Shown: positions 8,996-18,131 of the stretch, one piece after another
Numbering within the stretch: position 1 is the stretch's first letter
Layout: every line of letters begins with the position of its first letter
Assembly (NCBI GenBank): GCA_030145845.1
Contig: JAIXHJ010000001.1
Span: 1 to 64,000, forward strand
DNA: 64,000 bases
DNA from: Pseudomonadota bacterium
GTDB taxonomy: Bacteria > Pseudomonadota > Gammaproteobacteria > Pseudomonadales > Oceanobacteraceae
Direction: 5' to 3'
Made by a program: the position numbers and the translations under genes
Notes under the pieces: generated by a model
The model's input: the letters and a program-made list of their open reading frames with translations, nothing else
The model's database searches: none
What the model was told of the DNA's origin: nothing

Positions 8996-10322
8996 GAGCC
9001 TGTAAACCAAATTGTGTAACTGCCCACGACTGAGCAACCTTTTTAAAAGGATGCCATCGTGGGTATGCAATTGGACCAAGAAAAAACTCAAAGCCATGGC
9101 CGCCGAGTTGGCCAAAGACATTAAGTCTGAAAAAGATCTCGGAGCTCTTACTCAACAGTTGATCAAAATGACTGTTGAAACCGCCCTCAATGCCGAACTG
9201 GACGAGCACCTCGGATACGAGAAACATGCTCCTGAAGGCCGTGGCACTGGCAATAGCCGTAACGGCTATTCAGCCAAGCGCCTGAAAGGGCAGCACGGCG
9301 AAGTATCGATATAGGCTCCGCGAGACCGGAACGGTTCCTTCGAACCTCAATTCGTCCGTAAAGGCCAGTCCCGCCTGACCCAGATGGATGACCAAATCCT
9401 CGCACTTTACGCCAAGGGTCTGAGCACCCGGGATATCGTGGATGCCTTCAAGGAAATGTATGACGCGGATATATCGGCCACGCTCGTCTCTAAGGTGACA
9501 GAGCGAGTTATCGAGCAGATTCACGAGTGGCAGAACCGCCCGCTGGATCCGATCTATCCTATCGTCTATCTGGACTGCATTGTTCTGAAAATTCGACAGG
9601 ATAAACGCGTCATCAACAAATCCCTGTACCTGGCTCTGGCTATCAACATGGAAGGCCAGAAGGAGCTTCTTGGCCTTTGGCTGGCTGAAACGGAAGGCGC
9701 GAAGTTCTGGCTATCGGTACTGACGGAACTGAAAAACCCTGGTCTGGAGGACATCCTTACCGCCTGTGTGGACGGCCTGAAAGGGTTCCCGGATGCGATT
9801 GCTGCAGAGTATCCGCAGACCAAGATACAACTGTGTATCGTGCACATGGTTCGCAACTCGCTGCGCTACGTGTCCTGGAAGGACTACAAGGCCGTAACGG
9901 CCGATCTGAAGCAGATCTACCAGTCTGCCACCGAACGTGAAGCCCGGCAGGCGCTGGATGCCTTTGGCGAACGCTGGGACAGCCAATACCCGCAGATCTC
10001 TCGATCCTGGAACAGCCACTGGGACAATCTGATTACGCTGTTCGAATACCCTCCGGCGATTCGCAAGGTGATCTACACCACTAATGCCATCGAGTCGCTG
10101 AACAGTGTCATTCGTAAAGCGACCAAGCGCAGAAAGTTATTCCCTGGCGATGACTCGGCACTGAAGGTGGCTTTTCTGGCGATCCAGCAGGCTTCGAAGA
10201 AATGGACCATGCCGATCCGTGATTGGAGGCCGGCATTGAATCGCTTTATTATCGAATTTGGTGACCGCCTGAACGGTCACCTGTAATGGGGTGGGCAGTT
10301 ACACAGATTTATTTACAGGCTC
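8996..10322 (+). mobile_element. IS256-family insertion sequence, inactive-looking copy
   Basis: This 1327-bp element is bounded by near-perfect 32-bp inverted repeats (8996-9027 and 10291-10322) that begin GAGCCTGTAAA and end GTGTAACTGCCCAC, differing at a few internal positions. The ends match an IS256-type element in length and gene content. No perfect 8-bp target duplication is seen: the left flank is AAGCATAA and the right flank is AGCATTTT, so one end may have been rearranged. Insertion is exactly behind the cusA stop. The transposase inside is broken. Confidence 0.92.
9065..10286 (+). pseudogene. IS256-family mutator-type transposase, interrupted
   Basis: The gene encodes a DDE transposase with TVETALNAELDEHLGYEKH, RGTGNSRNGYSAKRLKG, the first Asp region (IVYLDCIVLKIRQD), a second Asp (CVDGLKGFPDAI), and the Glu helix NAIESLNSVIRKATKRRKLF. 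Translation is broken by an in-frame TAG at 9312-9314, exactly where the family continues from GEVSI into PRDRNGSFEPQ. The downstream 324 codons stay in the same frame. The 5' end also looks disturbed: ATG 9065 reads MQLD in one frame, while KKKLKAMAAELAKDI continues in the next, which fits one extra C near 9076. Either defect alone should abolish the normal product. An internal start at 9384 would yield only the catalytic domain. Confidence 0.85.
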
Positions 10323-10345
10323 AGCATTTTTTCTTAAGCAATTAC

Positions 10346-10720
10346 TTACTGCTTGGCGGATTTTTCATGCAACTCAGCCAAGGCATCGTACTCTTCGGCT
10401 ACAGATTGCTGAAGCTTGATGACACGTTCACAATGTTTTTGTGTGGATTTTCCGGCATCCATACCCTTCATTTGAGCGTGACTATGGCGATATTTGTCTT
10501 TCATTTTCTCATGCAGACTGACCTCTTCTCGCGCCTCACCGGCCTTTTTTCGGTAATAGTCGGCAATCGCCTTATGATCTTCTGGCTTGTCAGCCATGCT
10601 GTTCAGCAGTTCCATGATAGGTTCTTCGGCAGGTTGAGTTTGCGCCTGAGCCTGAGTCTGGAAAGAAATTACCAGAGCTGTTGCCACAATCAGATTGAAA
10701 AACAATTTAGAAAATTTCAT
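10346..10720 (-). CDS. small exported helical protein of the copper island
   Basis: This 124-residue protein has a signal peptide (MKFSKLFFNLIVATALVISF, likely cleavage after AQA). ATG 10720 is preferred to the upstream alternative because GGAG lies about 8 nt before it and the signal begins there. The mature part is charged and probably helical, rich in Lys, Glu, His and Met, with one Cys. Segments such as HKAIADYYRKKAGEAREEVSL and EKMKDKYRHSHAQMKGMDAGK suggest a helical hairpin. No family is recognised with confidence. Similar small proteins accompany copper and silver gene clusters, so a periplasmic metal-related role is plausible but inferred. The TAA lies just inside the right flank of the IS. 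Confidence 0.65.
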   Translation of the reverse strand: MKFSKLFFNLIVATALVISFQTQAQAQTQPAEEPIMELLNSMADKPEDHKAIADYYRKKAGEAREEVSLHEKMKDKYRHSHAQMKGMDAGKSTQKHCERVIKLQQSVAEEYDALAELHEKSAKQ

Positions 10721-10868
10721 ATGTTTATCTCCGTTTTGATGAAAAATTACGCTGGATAACCCGGCATGTAAAAAACCTGTTTCTATTGAGTGCAATGACA
10801 GTTATGTACCTGCTTTACTTTTGCGCTTGTTGCCTTCGCGCAAATGTCAGCGAAGTGAGCAAGGAGGC

Positions 10869-11285
10869 TTACATATGGCCACCAGACATACCCATACCAC
10901 CTTTCATCTGACCCATCATTTGTTCCATCATTTTATGCATCATGTCCATGCGATCACTCATCATGTCCATACGTTTTTCCGCGTTCACTGTGTCTTTTTG
11001 AGAATCATTTTTCATATTCTCACTCATCATCTGCATGCCGTGCTCCATGGCTGTCATGTGCTCCTGCATAAGCTTTTCGCGGACTTCAGGATTCTGTTCT
11101 GATCGGATGCGCTCCATTAGACCTTTCATTTTTTCCATTTGGGACTGCAGGTCGGGCATTTGAGTGGGCTGCGTCGTCATGCCACCTGCCTGCGTATCGG
11201 GCTTACTGGGGGTATGTCCGCTTTAGGAAAAGGCCGGCATGGCGAAAATAGTTGTTAAAGCTAACGCTGTAATGATCTTATTCAT
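10869..11285 (-). pseudogene. Met-rich exported protein with stop codon after the signal peptide
   Basis: Read from ATG 11285 (GGAG upstream), the frame gives a good signal peptide ending IFAMPAFS. It then meets TAA at 11225-11223, and continues in the same frame through SGHTPSKPDTQAGG to MTTQPTQMPDLQ and the rest. The mature part is extremely Met-rich (for example KRMDMMSDRMDMMHKMMEQMM) and ends MGMSGGHM, like copper-binding periplasmic proteins. The stop sits within one residue of the expected cleavage site. Translation from the internal ATG (11180) would give a cytosolic 103-aa Met-rich protein without export. It could be a pseudogene, a readthrough gene or a sequence error. Confidence 0.7.
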
Positions 11286-11508
11286 TGATGTCTCCAAAAT
11301 TGCGTTGTAAACCAACCTAATTGATAGCTGTAAATGATCCGCCACAGATTAATCAATTCGAGCCAGGGCCAAGTTGATTTGATACAAGCTTTTCGCCAGT
11401 AAAATGCGATTTTGATTTGCAGGCCGCTGGCTCAGTTACAGAATAAGAGGGACTCGCGCCTCTGCGGATGCCACTAACAACCGGGCGATATGCATTATAT
11501 CTCGTCCG

Positions 11509-11862
11509 CTATTTTTGAAGCTCTACGATGTCATTTTTTGCAATGTCACCTTCAATAACACGCGCTTTTGCGAAGTGATCATCAATGATATTTACAATTT
11601 TCACCTTGCCTACCGGCACTCGGCGAACGTTCGACGCCCCTTCTTCAACAACACCTTCTGCAAATACTATCCGGTACGCACTCAACAGCTGCCCAGGTTC
11701 GGCACCGTCGCGTTTACCTACACATACCACCACATCGGACGCCGTAGACTGAACTACCTGGCCTCTCATGATTTGGCCGTGATAGAAGGGGCTATTGGCG
11801 CAGCCTGCAAGCCACAGGATGGCTGTTCCAAGCACCAGGACGCGTAAAAAACGGATTTTCAT
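11509..11862 (-). CDS. small lipoprotein with beta-barrel-like domain
   Basis: This 117-residue lipoprotein has lipobox LAGC (Cys21) and AGGAG 8 nt before the ATG. The mature part has the pattern GKRDGAEPGQLLSAYRI, then VGKVKIVNIIDDHFAKARV, then EGDIAKNDIVEL. This resembles short SH3-like beta-barrel domains seen in other Gram-negative lipoproteins (DGA-x2-Gq...YR...G-x-v-x-I-v...A-x-a-x-v-x2-G-x-I-x2-gDiVe). No enzymatic residues are visible. It lies between the Met-rich gene and the second DUF411 gene on the same strand. A sequence resembling the candidate CusR box lies about 110 nt upstream (11972-11992). The function is unknown. Confidence 0.7.
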   Translation of the reverse strand: MKIRFLRVLVLGTAILWLAGCANSPFYHGQIMRGQVVQSTASDVVVCVGKRDGAEPGQLLSAYRIVFAEGVVEEGASNVRRVPVGKVKIVNIIDDHFAKARVIEGDIAKNDIVELQK

Positions 11863-11971
11863 AGCGGACTCCTTTTTGAGTTGTCGCTGATAGGGGGAAG
11901 TGCATGGCTAAAAAGTTTTACCCATTTGGTACCTCCGAGGTTAGTCGCTTATGTCTGTCACACACATGACC

Positions 11972-11992
11972 CCAAGATGACGATGTTGTAAT
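11972..11992. promoter_or_regulatory. second candidate CusR/CopR operator
   Basis: ATGACGATGTTGTAAT (11977-11992) fits the CusR palindrome ATGACAA-NN-TTGTCAT with two mismatches. Together with the preceding CCAAG it matches the motif at 1320-1340 at 17 of 21 positions. It lies upstream of the small lipoprotein gene at 11862 (minus strand). Regulation by the copper two-component system is inferred. Confidence 0.4.
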
Positions 11993-12052
11993 GTTTAAGC
12001 CATGTTGATGCGTGCAGTCGACGTGCTTGATGGAGAATGGCATTAACTCCTT

Positions 12053-12604
12053 TCATAGTGTTCCTTCTTGATATTGGTGTGTCTGCTGTTCCACACGAGC
12101 GAATACCTCGGTGCTGCCATCTTGCTTCAATAACAACACCTGATACGGTATGAACTTATCGCCCACTTCCATCCCGGGGCTGCCCACCGGCATGCCGGGC
12201 ACGCTCAGGCCAATTGCATCGGCAGGAGGATTATCCAGAAACTGTTGGATGTAGCGGGCCGGAATATGGCCTTCAAACACGTAGCCCCCTGGGGAGACGG
12301 CCGTGTGGCAGGAACGCAAATTGGTCGCGATGCCGTGCTGATCCTTAAAGCGTTCAAGATTCGCCGGATGACGTGTTTCAGTGGTAAAGCCCGCTCTTTC
12401 TATGTGACTGATCCACTCCTTGCAACACCCACAGGTTGGGCTTTTATAGACCGTCAGAAATGTAGTTTCCGTGCTGGCGGTAATCTCCAGACCCCCTCTA
12501 TCTGGGGAGGAAGGCGCACGCGTCGGATCTGAAGTGTCACAGCCAGTTAGGAATACCAGAAAAAACAGGCCCATGAGTGAGCCAGCTACGCGTAGTAATG
12601 ACAT
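12053..12604 (-). CDS. DUF411 metal-binding lipoprotein, copy 2
   Basis: This is a paralogue of the DUF411 protein at 2376-2918, with the same core. It shares LTVYKSPTCGCCKEWI, NLRSCHTAVSPGGYVFEGHI, PARYIQQFLDNPPAD and MPVGSPGMEVGDKF. It has its own lipoprotein signal (LTGC, Cys22) that differs completely from copy 1. GGAG lies 8 nt upstream of ATG 12604. All Cys residues of the core are conserved between the copies. The two copies lie on opposite strands about 9 kb apart and differ at many residues, so this is not a recent inverted duplication. A periplasmic copper-binding role is inferred from the family and the island context. Confidence 0.87.
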   Translation of the reverse strand: MSLLRVAGSLMGLFFLVFLTGCDTSDPTRAPSSPDRGGLEITASTETTFLTVYKSPTCGCCKEWISHIERAGFTTETRHPANLERFKDQHGIATNLRSCHTAVSPGGYVFEGHIPARYIQQFLDNPPADAIGLSVPGMPVGSPGMEVGDKFIPYQVLLLKQDGSTEVFARVEQQTHQYQEGTL

Positions 12605-12716
12605 GATCTTGTCTCCGAATGGATGGGTTCTACCCCGTTTTCATGGACGGTTTGATAAAGCACTAAATCTCTGATCTTATGCTGCCAGTCTACGTCTCAT
12701 TCAGATATGAAATATC

Positions 12717-15700
12717 TTATTTCCTATATTCGATGCAAACCCCCACACTCAAAAACGCCACCGCCAGCTCATTGCTGTTGCGCAGACAGTCCTGATCATT
12801 CCGGTGGATCATCAGTACCCCATACTGGCTGCGGGTACCGATGCATTCTCCGTCTTCAATAATCTCGAACGGATCCGGTATTAATCGGGTGTTGGCGGAT
12901 GAAGCTTTATCGATGGGTTTGACCGTGAAGCCTTGCTCGGTCAGTTGCCGGGTTATTTTTTCATTGTCGTTGGCGGCCGCCACGCTGTAGTGCTGCGAAT
13001 CCACTTCAAACATCCTTAGCACGGCTTTCACCAGCGGATAGTGCTCTGGCGAGGCCATCAACAGTTGCCGTTGGCGGCCGACCAGTGATGGCAGCGCATC
13101 CAGGCTGGGGGCGCACTCTATCTCTAACAAAACGTCAGCGGACACGGCAGCCGCTTTATCCAGCATTCGAGTCCAGGCATCGTGGTTGATGTAATGCAGC
13201 AACGCATGGGGGTGGTCCTCACCGGTAATGCGTGCATCTTCCCCGCGTTTGTTAAACCACATTTTACGGTTGGAATTAAAAAAAACCGTCTCCGTTGCGG
13301 TGACCATCTCTGGATTTAACCCCAATGCCACACCGGCTTGTGTGAACGTTCGTCCAACCGATACCAGACGCAGCATTTTTAACTGGTTCAGCAGCGTCAG
13401 CGGCTCAAAGCTCAGGCTATGCGGCGTTTTCAGAACCGGTGGCTGGTATTTTTCATACAGGTCGGTCTGCCATGCGCCGGGTATGTCTCGTGTCCGGGTT
13501 GATACAGCCGGAACCAATCGATCAGCCCAATCCAGCAACAAGTGGTTGTAGCTCACCATGCCGGTTGTGACGTGCTGATGCCCCATCAGCCGTGCCAGCG
13601 CCATAGAAGAACGGCGGGACAGATCATGCTGATTTCCCAACACGCATCGCTGTATCCCTTCCACATCCAACCCCTCCAGCAGTTTATCTGCCGCCGGTGT
13701 GCCAATCCCCAGCATTACACTCGCCATGCGGTTATGAAACGCATGCCGGGCATGGTGCAACACCAGGGTGGGATTGCCGGTTGCTTCTCTGATCACCCGG
13801 ATCAGGGCTGGAGAAATCAGCTCCATTAAAGGGCTTGGCTGGATTTTTCCCCTTACCAGATCACACAAAATGGGCTGGTTACGATCCTGTCCTGCGATGG
13901 CGTCATAGCGCGTCATCACCCGATCCAATATTTCAATTTCTGGCGGGGTAAGTTCAAACAACAGCGGTATTGCCCGGCGGCTGCCGTCATTTTTTAACCG
14001 GCGGTAACGATTGTTGCGCACCAGAATCCAGTGTTGTGTTTCGTTCTGGCACCAGTCTTTACGCAATAAAAAGCGGGCTTCATTTTTGCGCAGCCCAAAA
14101 CGGTAGCAGGCCATCAGCACAAAACTCAGCAGCAACCACTGATCATCATTTGGGTATTGCTGTTTAATCAGCGTCAGGCTGTGCAGATAATCGGTTTCGG
14201 TTATTAATCCTGGCCGAACCCGTCGCTGTTCATCGCCCAGTGATAATTCAGCCCAATCGGGATCCGTTACCCCGGCCTTACGGGCGACCCGATGAAAACT
14301 GTACAGTCGGTCGCCCAGATAACCGATCTGATTATCCCGGATGCGTTTGAACTCCAGCATGCTGCGGTACAGATCGGTGATCTCGTCCTCATCCAGTGAT
14401 AACAAGTCGACATCAAATGCCAATTCCAGAAACGGCATATTCAGAGTGCCGAAATACGTGGAAACGCTGGACTTTGCCAGGGGCTGGAATCGCTTACCGC
14501 GCCCTTTTCCTCGCCGAATGACAATGCATAGCCAATGGCCCAAAAGCAGCATGGAAGAACTGACCTTGCCCTCGAACGATTTTATAACCCCCTGAATCTC
14601 ATCGGCTATGCGGCGCGCGTCAGATGTCGTATAGCGACTGATGCAGTCCTGAATGGCTCGTTTGAATTGTTTGGCGTGCTCTTTCAGCGCGTCGCTATCG
14701 GCTGTCGCATAGCGCCCGCTCAAAACGAATAATTCCGGATCCGTGGTACCGCTGTCCTCACCGTCATTAGCCTCAGCACGGATGGCCACCGGCTTTTTGC
14801 CTTCCAGTCGGATCTGATCCTGCATGGGTAACGCGCAGCTTAAAATTCGCCCGCTCAACACTGCAGCCACCATGCCCGGCAGAGCGATCAGATTGACCTG
14901 ATTAACGACGGTTGCCACAGCGTTGACGACGGTTGTTATCTCGGTGTCAGCCGGCAATTCCAGCACGGATTTTAATTCGAGCACGGCAGAATGCTGAGCC
15001 CCCACAGCTGGATCCGGCTGGCTTTTGCCAGCCTGGCCCCACGCCAGCAAGCTAGCCACCCGATAGCTCACCTCATGACGTTGCACGGGCGCGTGCAGAT
15101 TGTCCTGTTCCAGCTCTTCAGAATATTCCAGATAATTGCGCCGCTGGTGCTGAACGATTCGGAAATTCAAACCCTGCATCACATCGTTCAAAAGACGCTC
15201 ATAGCCGATGCGTTTCTGGATCGCCAGCAATAATCCACCCAGTACGGCGGCATCGCTTCGGCCTGTTTTTGTGCTGATGTTGGTGATGCTCTGCGCCCAT
15301 TCCTGCAGTCGCGGCAATAATCCGAGGCTTTTTATGACACTGGGCTTCAGGGGATTAGGTTCCCGCAATACCGGTACCGGGTAGCGTTTTAATACGAACT
15401 GATGATCACCGCCATCTTGCACCAGCAGCTTACGCAGCACATTTAACCGCACCGCCGCAAAATGGTGGCCGATCTGCTGTTTGCCCGACAGCATTTGTCC
15501 GATCAGTCGCTGAATCTCATCGGCGCTCAACTCTGACAGAGGCCTTTGTTTGGCCACTGCATCGATTTCAGCGCGCGCTGTTTTAATCGCTTTGTTCAGT
15601 GTGATGCGGCGTTGTCGCTTACGCTGTTCTGCACCAAATAGCCGACGCGTCCAGAGCTCAGGAGTATCACCGGATATAGCGTCTGACACCGCTGAATAAT

Positions 15701-18131
15701 CGGGTATCGCCGTGGTTGGCAGTTCGGTTAAAAACGGCAGCGCATTAAATGCCCGCTCAATGGCATCGCGGTACTGTTCAGCATCATCTATCCAGCAGCG
15801 GGGTGAACGGTCACCCCAGGTGTGTGCATGCCGCTCCGAATGTCCCATCCAGCCGTCAATTACCTCCGGATGTACCTGTAACTTTTGCAGCTGTTGTGCA
15901 TAGCGGTGGCGGAACAGGTTGTTGGGTAGCGGCCAGGCAAACAGATCAGCCCCCGGCACCTCGTTTGCATTCATACTATTCCAGCACAGCTCCTCGCTGA
16001 GCGTAAAAAACAGCGGCAGTTCCGCCGCCTCGCCGGACAGCATTCCCCGGATGGCGCTGGCCAGACGTGGACGAACATTCGCCAGTCCTGCGGCCAGTTG
16101 TTGCAGATGTGCCAGATACTGTTTAACTAATGCAGAGATACCAGTGGGCAGCGGTACTATCCGGCCATCGTGGCTGGCGTCATCGGATTTATCGTTAATA
16201 AATACAAGACCCCGCACCGGATCCAGACAGCCCGGTTGTTCGAACGGATCGCTCAGATAACGGCTGCCGGTCGCAGCATACAGCGCAGTGACCACATAGA
16301 TCGCGATGCGGTTGTGTGCCTGTGCCAGTGAGTCGGCAGGCTGGCGCAACATCCGGTTTGCCCGTTCAATCATGTCGGCCAATAACGGCTCCTGAGCAGC
16401 CAGTAAGCTGCCCAGTACATGGGTATCATCGGGCTGTTCTTTCAGAGCATCGGCTGGCGTTAAATCGGTACCGCGTTCAATGGCTTTAATGTCCCAGGCG
16501 GAGTAGCCACAGCCTCCCGGTAATCCTGAGCGAGGGTGAGCGCTCATTATCCGGGCCAGATAGTGGTCTCCGGTGCGCTCAAAAACAGTCAGCGCATTGA
16601 AACCCAGCAATTTACCGCCCGTCAGACGTTGCAGTGGCTGGGGAAGAGCTTGATTAAACCACGAATCCACAGCTTGCTCGTCCGCTAATGCGACCCAGGC
16701 ATCCTGCAGGGAATGGTACTGTGCTCGAACTGCCAGGCCTGCGCGTACCAGTGCCTCAGTCACAGGTGGTGGTAGCTCAAACTCCAGCATATCCATAAAC
16801 GGGGTAACCAGCTCCCGTTGAGCATCGTTCGGACGCCAAGCGTTCTGACGGCGAGTGACCTTTTTATGTAACCGCCGACCATCGGGACTGATGGCCCAGT
16901 CATCAGTCGGCTCATCCTGAATGTAAAATCCCAGTGTCAGTCGTAATGAGCGACCGGTATGGCACGCCAGCCAGCAGATGGCGGCCCCCAGTGCATCGAC
17001 CGTCTGCGTTGAGCTCAGTGTTGTGTTGATCCATTGCTGCAGCTCGTCGCGTTCAGTTGGCAGAGGTGTTTCCCATTCCCATGGCAGGAAATTAGCCGCA
17101 GCTGCCGTCTGCAAAAATACACTGTTCGCCGATAACGTTTTACGGGCATGGCTCTCGCGAGGTTCGACCGGAACCAGCAATAACAGATCGGATTCGTCGT
17201 CGGGGCTATCCGTATCGGCTGATGGCGGTTCTGCCAGTGGAATCTCTACCGGGGTGTCGTCATTACTGGGAGTCGTCAGCCATTGCAGGATGGGTTGCTG
17301 GCGCAACCTGGCCAGAATGCTGGGAGGCGTTGTAGAGATTGAGCCGGGTTTTGCTTCCGGAGGATGCAGTTCGCCGGCAGCCACCGCCAACACCCGATGG
17401 AGGAAATCGGCCTCAGCTTTACCGGACGGCTGGATTCTATTGGCTTGCTGGAATTTGGCGGCAGCCTGCAGAGCAAAACTGAACCCACAGAATGACAGCT
17501 CGTAACGCTTCTGCTCGATCCGTGTGCGCGCTAGCAGCGAGTCAATAATTGCCCATTTTTCTCCGTCTTCACTACCGAGAACGTATGAGCGAATTAGTGG
17601 TACCAGTTTTTGATCGCCGTGATAACCATGATCCACCAGACGAATAGCGTCCTGAATGGTCAGCCATAGCCTGAATTGACGGCGAAGACTCGTGATGTCC
17701 GGATCTGTGGAGTGATGTAACGGATTGATCAGCAATAGCAGCGTGTGTTGGGTGGGATATTTGAATTCATCACGATTGCGCTTCGTTGAACCCATATGGC
17801 CTACCGCAGGAAATCGCTTTTGGATTGCAGTGTCCCTGCTGACTGCAGTAGCGAATCGCACCAATGAATCCACCACTGGTTCGTTGAGCCAGTTATTCAG
17901 TATCAAACGCGACTCCGGATCATTGAACTCATCAGCCAGAGTCGTCATGTTAGTGGAGGCACTTTTCGTACTGTTCAGTCCCAACAGCTGATGGACGAGC
18001 AGAGCCTCTGTCAGCAGATTGTGGCGATCGGCCCATTCGAAATAGGGGATCAGATGCTCTCTGATATGCCCAGCGTAGGGGCGGGTTGATGGTCTTTCTG
18101 AGCTGCTGCTGGCGAGAGATTCTGTGCCCAA
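12717..18131 (-). CDS. giant protein with one intact and one degenerate tyrosine-recombinase module
   Basis: This protein of 1804 residues starts at TTG 18131 behind AGGGG. No ATG lies between it and the upstream in-frame stop. The C-terminal module (about 1330-1540) shows the full tyrosine-recombinase signature: Arg1348 (FGLRKNEA), Lys1380 (RRLKNDGSRRAIPL), His1459 and Arg1462 (HHARHAFHNR), His1518 (LMGHQH) and nucleophile Tyr1528 (MVSYNHL). A second module (about 600-790) resembles the fold with Arg624 (ATGSRY), Arg741 (FRHRYAQQL) and His764 (GWMGHSE), but it has no Tyr at the expected place and lacks the box II His. A linker near 300-330 is acidic and Pro-rich. The last 260 residues may hold an HTH-like segment (GRTFTQAGVALGLNPEMV). 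Its 5' end faces the tRNA-like repeats, as an island integrase would. No described family of this architecture is recognised. Confidence 0.75.
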   Translation of the reverse strand: MGTESLASSSSERPSTRPYAGHIREHLIPYFEWADRHNLLTEALLVHQLLGLNSTKSASTNMTTLADEFNDPESRLILNNWLNEPVVDSLVRFATAVSRDTAIQKRFPAVGHMGSTKRNRDEFKYPTQHTLLLLINPLHHSTDPDITSLRRQFRLWLTIQDAIRLVDHGYHGDQKLVPLIRSYVLGSEDGEKWAIIDSLLARTRIEQKRYELSFCGFSFALQAAAKFQQANRIQPSGKAEADFLHRVLAVAAGELHPPEAKPGSISTTPPSILARLRQQPILQWLTTPSNDDTPVEIPLAEPPSADTDSPDDESDLLLLVPVEPRESHARKTLSANSVFLQTAAAANFLPWEWETPLPTERDELQQWINTTLSSTQTVDALGAAICWLACHTGRSLRLTLGFYIQDEPTDDWAISPDGRRLHKKVTRRQNAWRPNDAQRELVTPFMDMLEFELPPPVTEALVRAGLAVRAQYHSLQDAWVALADEQAVDSWFNQALPQPLQRLTGGKLLGFNALTVFERTGDHYLARIMSAHPRSGLPGGCGYSAWDIKAIERGTDLTPADALKEQPDDTHVLGSLLAAQEPLLADMIERANRMLRQPADSLAQAHNRIAIYVVTALYAATGSRYLSDPFEQPGCLDPVRGLVFINDKSDDASHDGRIVPLPTGISALVKQYLAHLQQLAAGLANVRPRLASAIRGMLSGEAAELPLFFTLSEELCWNSMNANEVPGADLFAWPLPNNLFRHRYAQQLQKLQVHPEVIDGWMGHSERHAHTWGDRSPRCWIDDAEQYRDAIERAFNALPFLTELPTTAIPDYSAVSDAISGDTPELWTRRLFGAEQRKRQRRITLNKAIKTARAEIDAVAKQRPLSELSADEIQRLIGQMLSGKQQIGHHFAAVRLNVLRKLLVQDGGDHQFVLKRYPVPVLREPNPLKPSVIKSLGLLPRLQEWAQSITNISTKTGRSDAAVLGGLLLAIQKRIGYERLLNDVMQGLNFRIVQHQRRNYLEYSEELEQDNLHAPVQRHEVSYRVASLLAWGQAGKSQPDPAVGAQHSAVLELKSVLELPADTEITTVVNAVATVVNQVNLIALPGMVAAVLSGRILSCALPMQDQIRLEGKKPVAIRAEANDGEDSGTTDPELFVLSGRYATADSDALKEHAKQFKRAIQDCISRYTTSDARRIADEIQGVIKSFEGKVSSSMLLLGHWLCIVIRRGKGRGKRFQPLAKSSVSTYFGTLNMPFLELAFDVDLLSLDEDEITDLYRSMLEFKRIRDNQIGYLGDRLYSFHRVARKAGVTDPDWAELSLGDEQRRVRPGLITETDYLHSLTLIKQQYPNDDQWLLLSFVLMACYRFGLRKNEARFLLRKDWCQNETQHWILVRNNRYRRLKNDGSRRAIPLLFELTPPEIEILDRVMTRYDAIAGQDRNQPILCDLVRGKIQPSPLMELISPALIRVIREATGNPTLVLHHARHAFHNRMASVMLGIGTPAADKLLEGLDVEGIQRCVLGNQHDLSRRSSMALARLMGHQHVTTGMVSYNHLLLDWADRLVPAVSTRTRDIPGAWQTDLYEKYQPPVLKTPHSLSFEPLTLLNQLKMLRLVSVGRTFTQAGVALGLNPEMVTATETVFFNSNRKMWFNKRGEDARITGEDHPHALLHYINHDAWTRMLDKAAAVSADVLLEIECAPSLDALPSLVGRQRQLLMASPEHYPLVKAVLRMFEVDSQHYSVAAANDNEKITRQLTEQGFTVKPIDKASSANTRLIPDPFEIIEDGECIGTRSQYGVLMIHRNDQDCLRNSNELAVAFLSVGVCIEYRK

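Noticed and set aside
9384..10286. Separate transposase gene starting at 9384
   Set aside because: The frame is continuous with the upstream part except for one TAG, so it is one interrupted gene and not two.
10286..11102. Plus-strand ORFs of 157 and 93 aa opposite the small island genes
   Set aside because: They are antisense to the signal-peptide proteins at 10346-10720 and 10869-11285. The second is rich in His from reversed Met codons.
12717..18131. Plus-strand ORFs inside the giant gene
   Set aside because: All are short, scattered across frames and lack motifs, whereas the minus-strand frame is open for 1804 codons with catalytic motifs in order.
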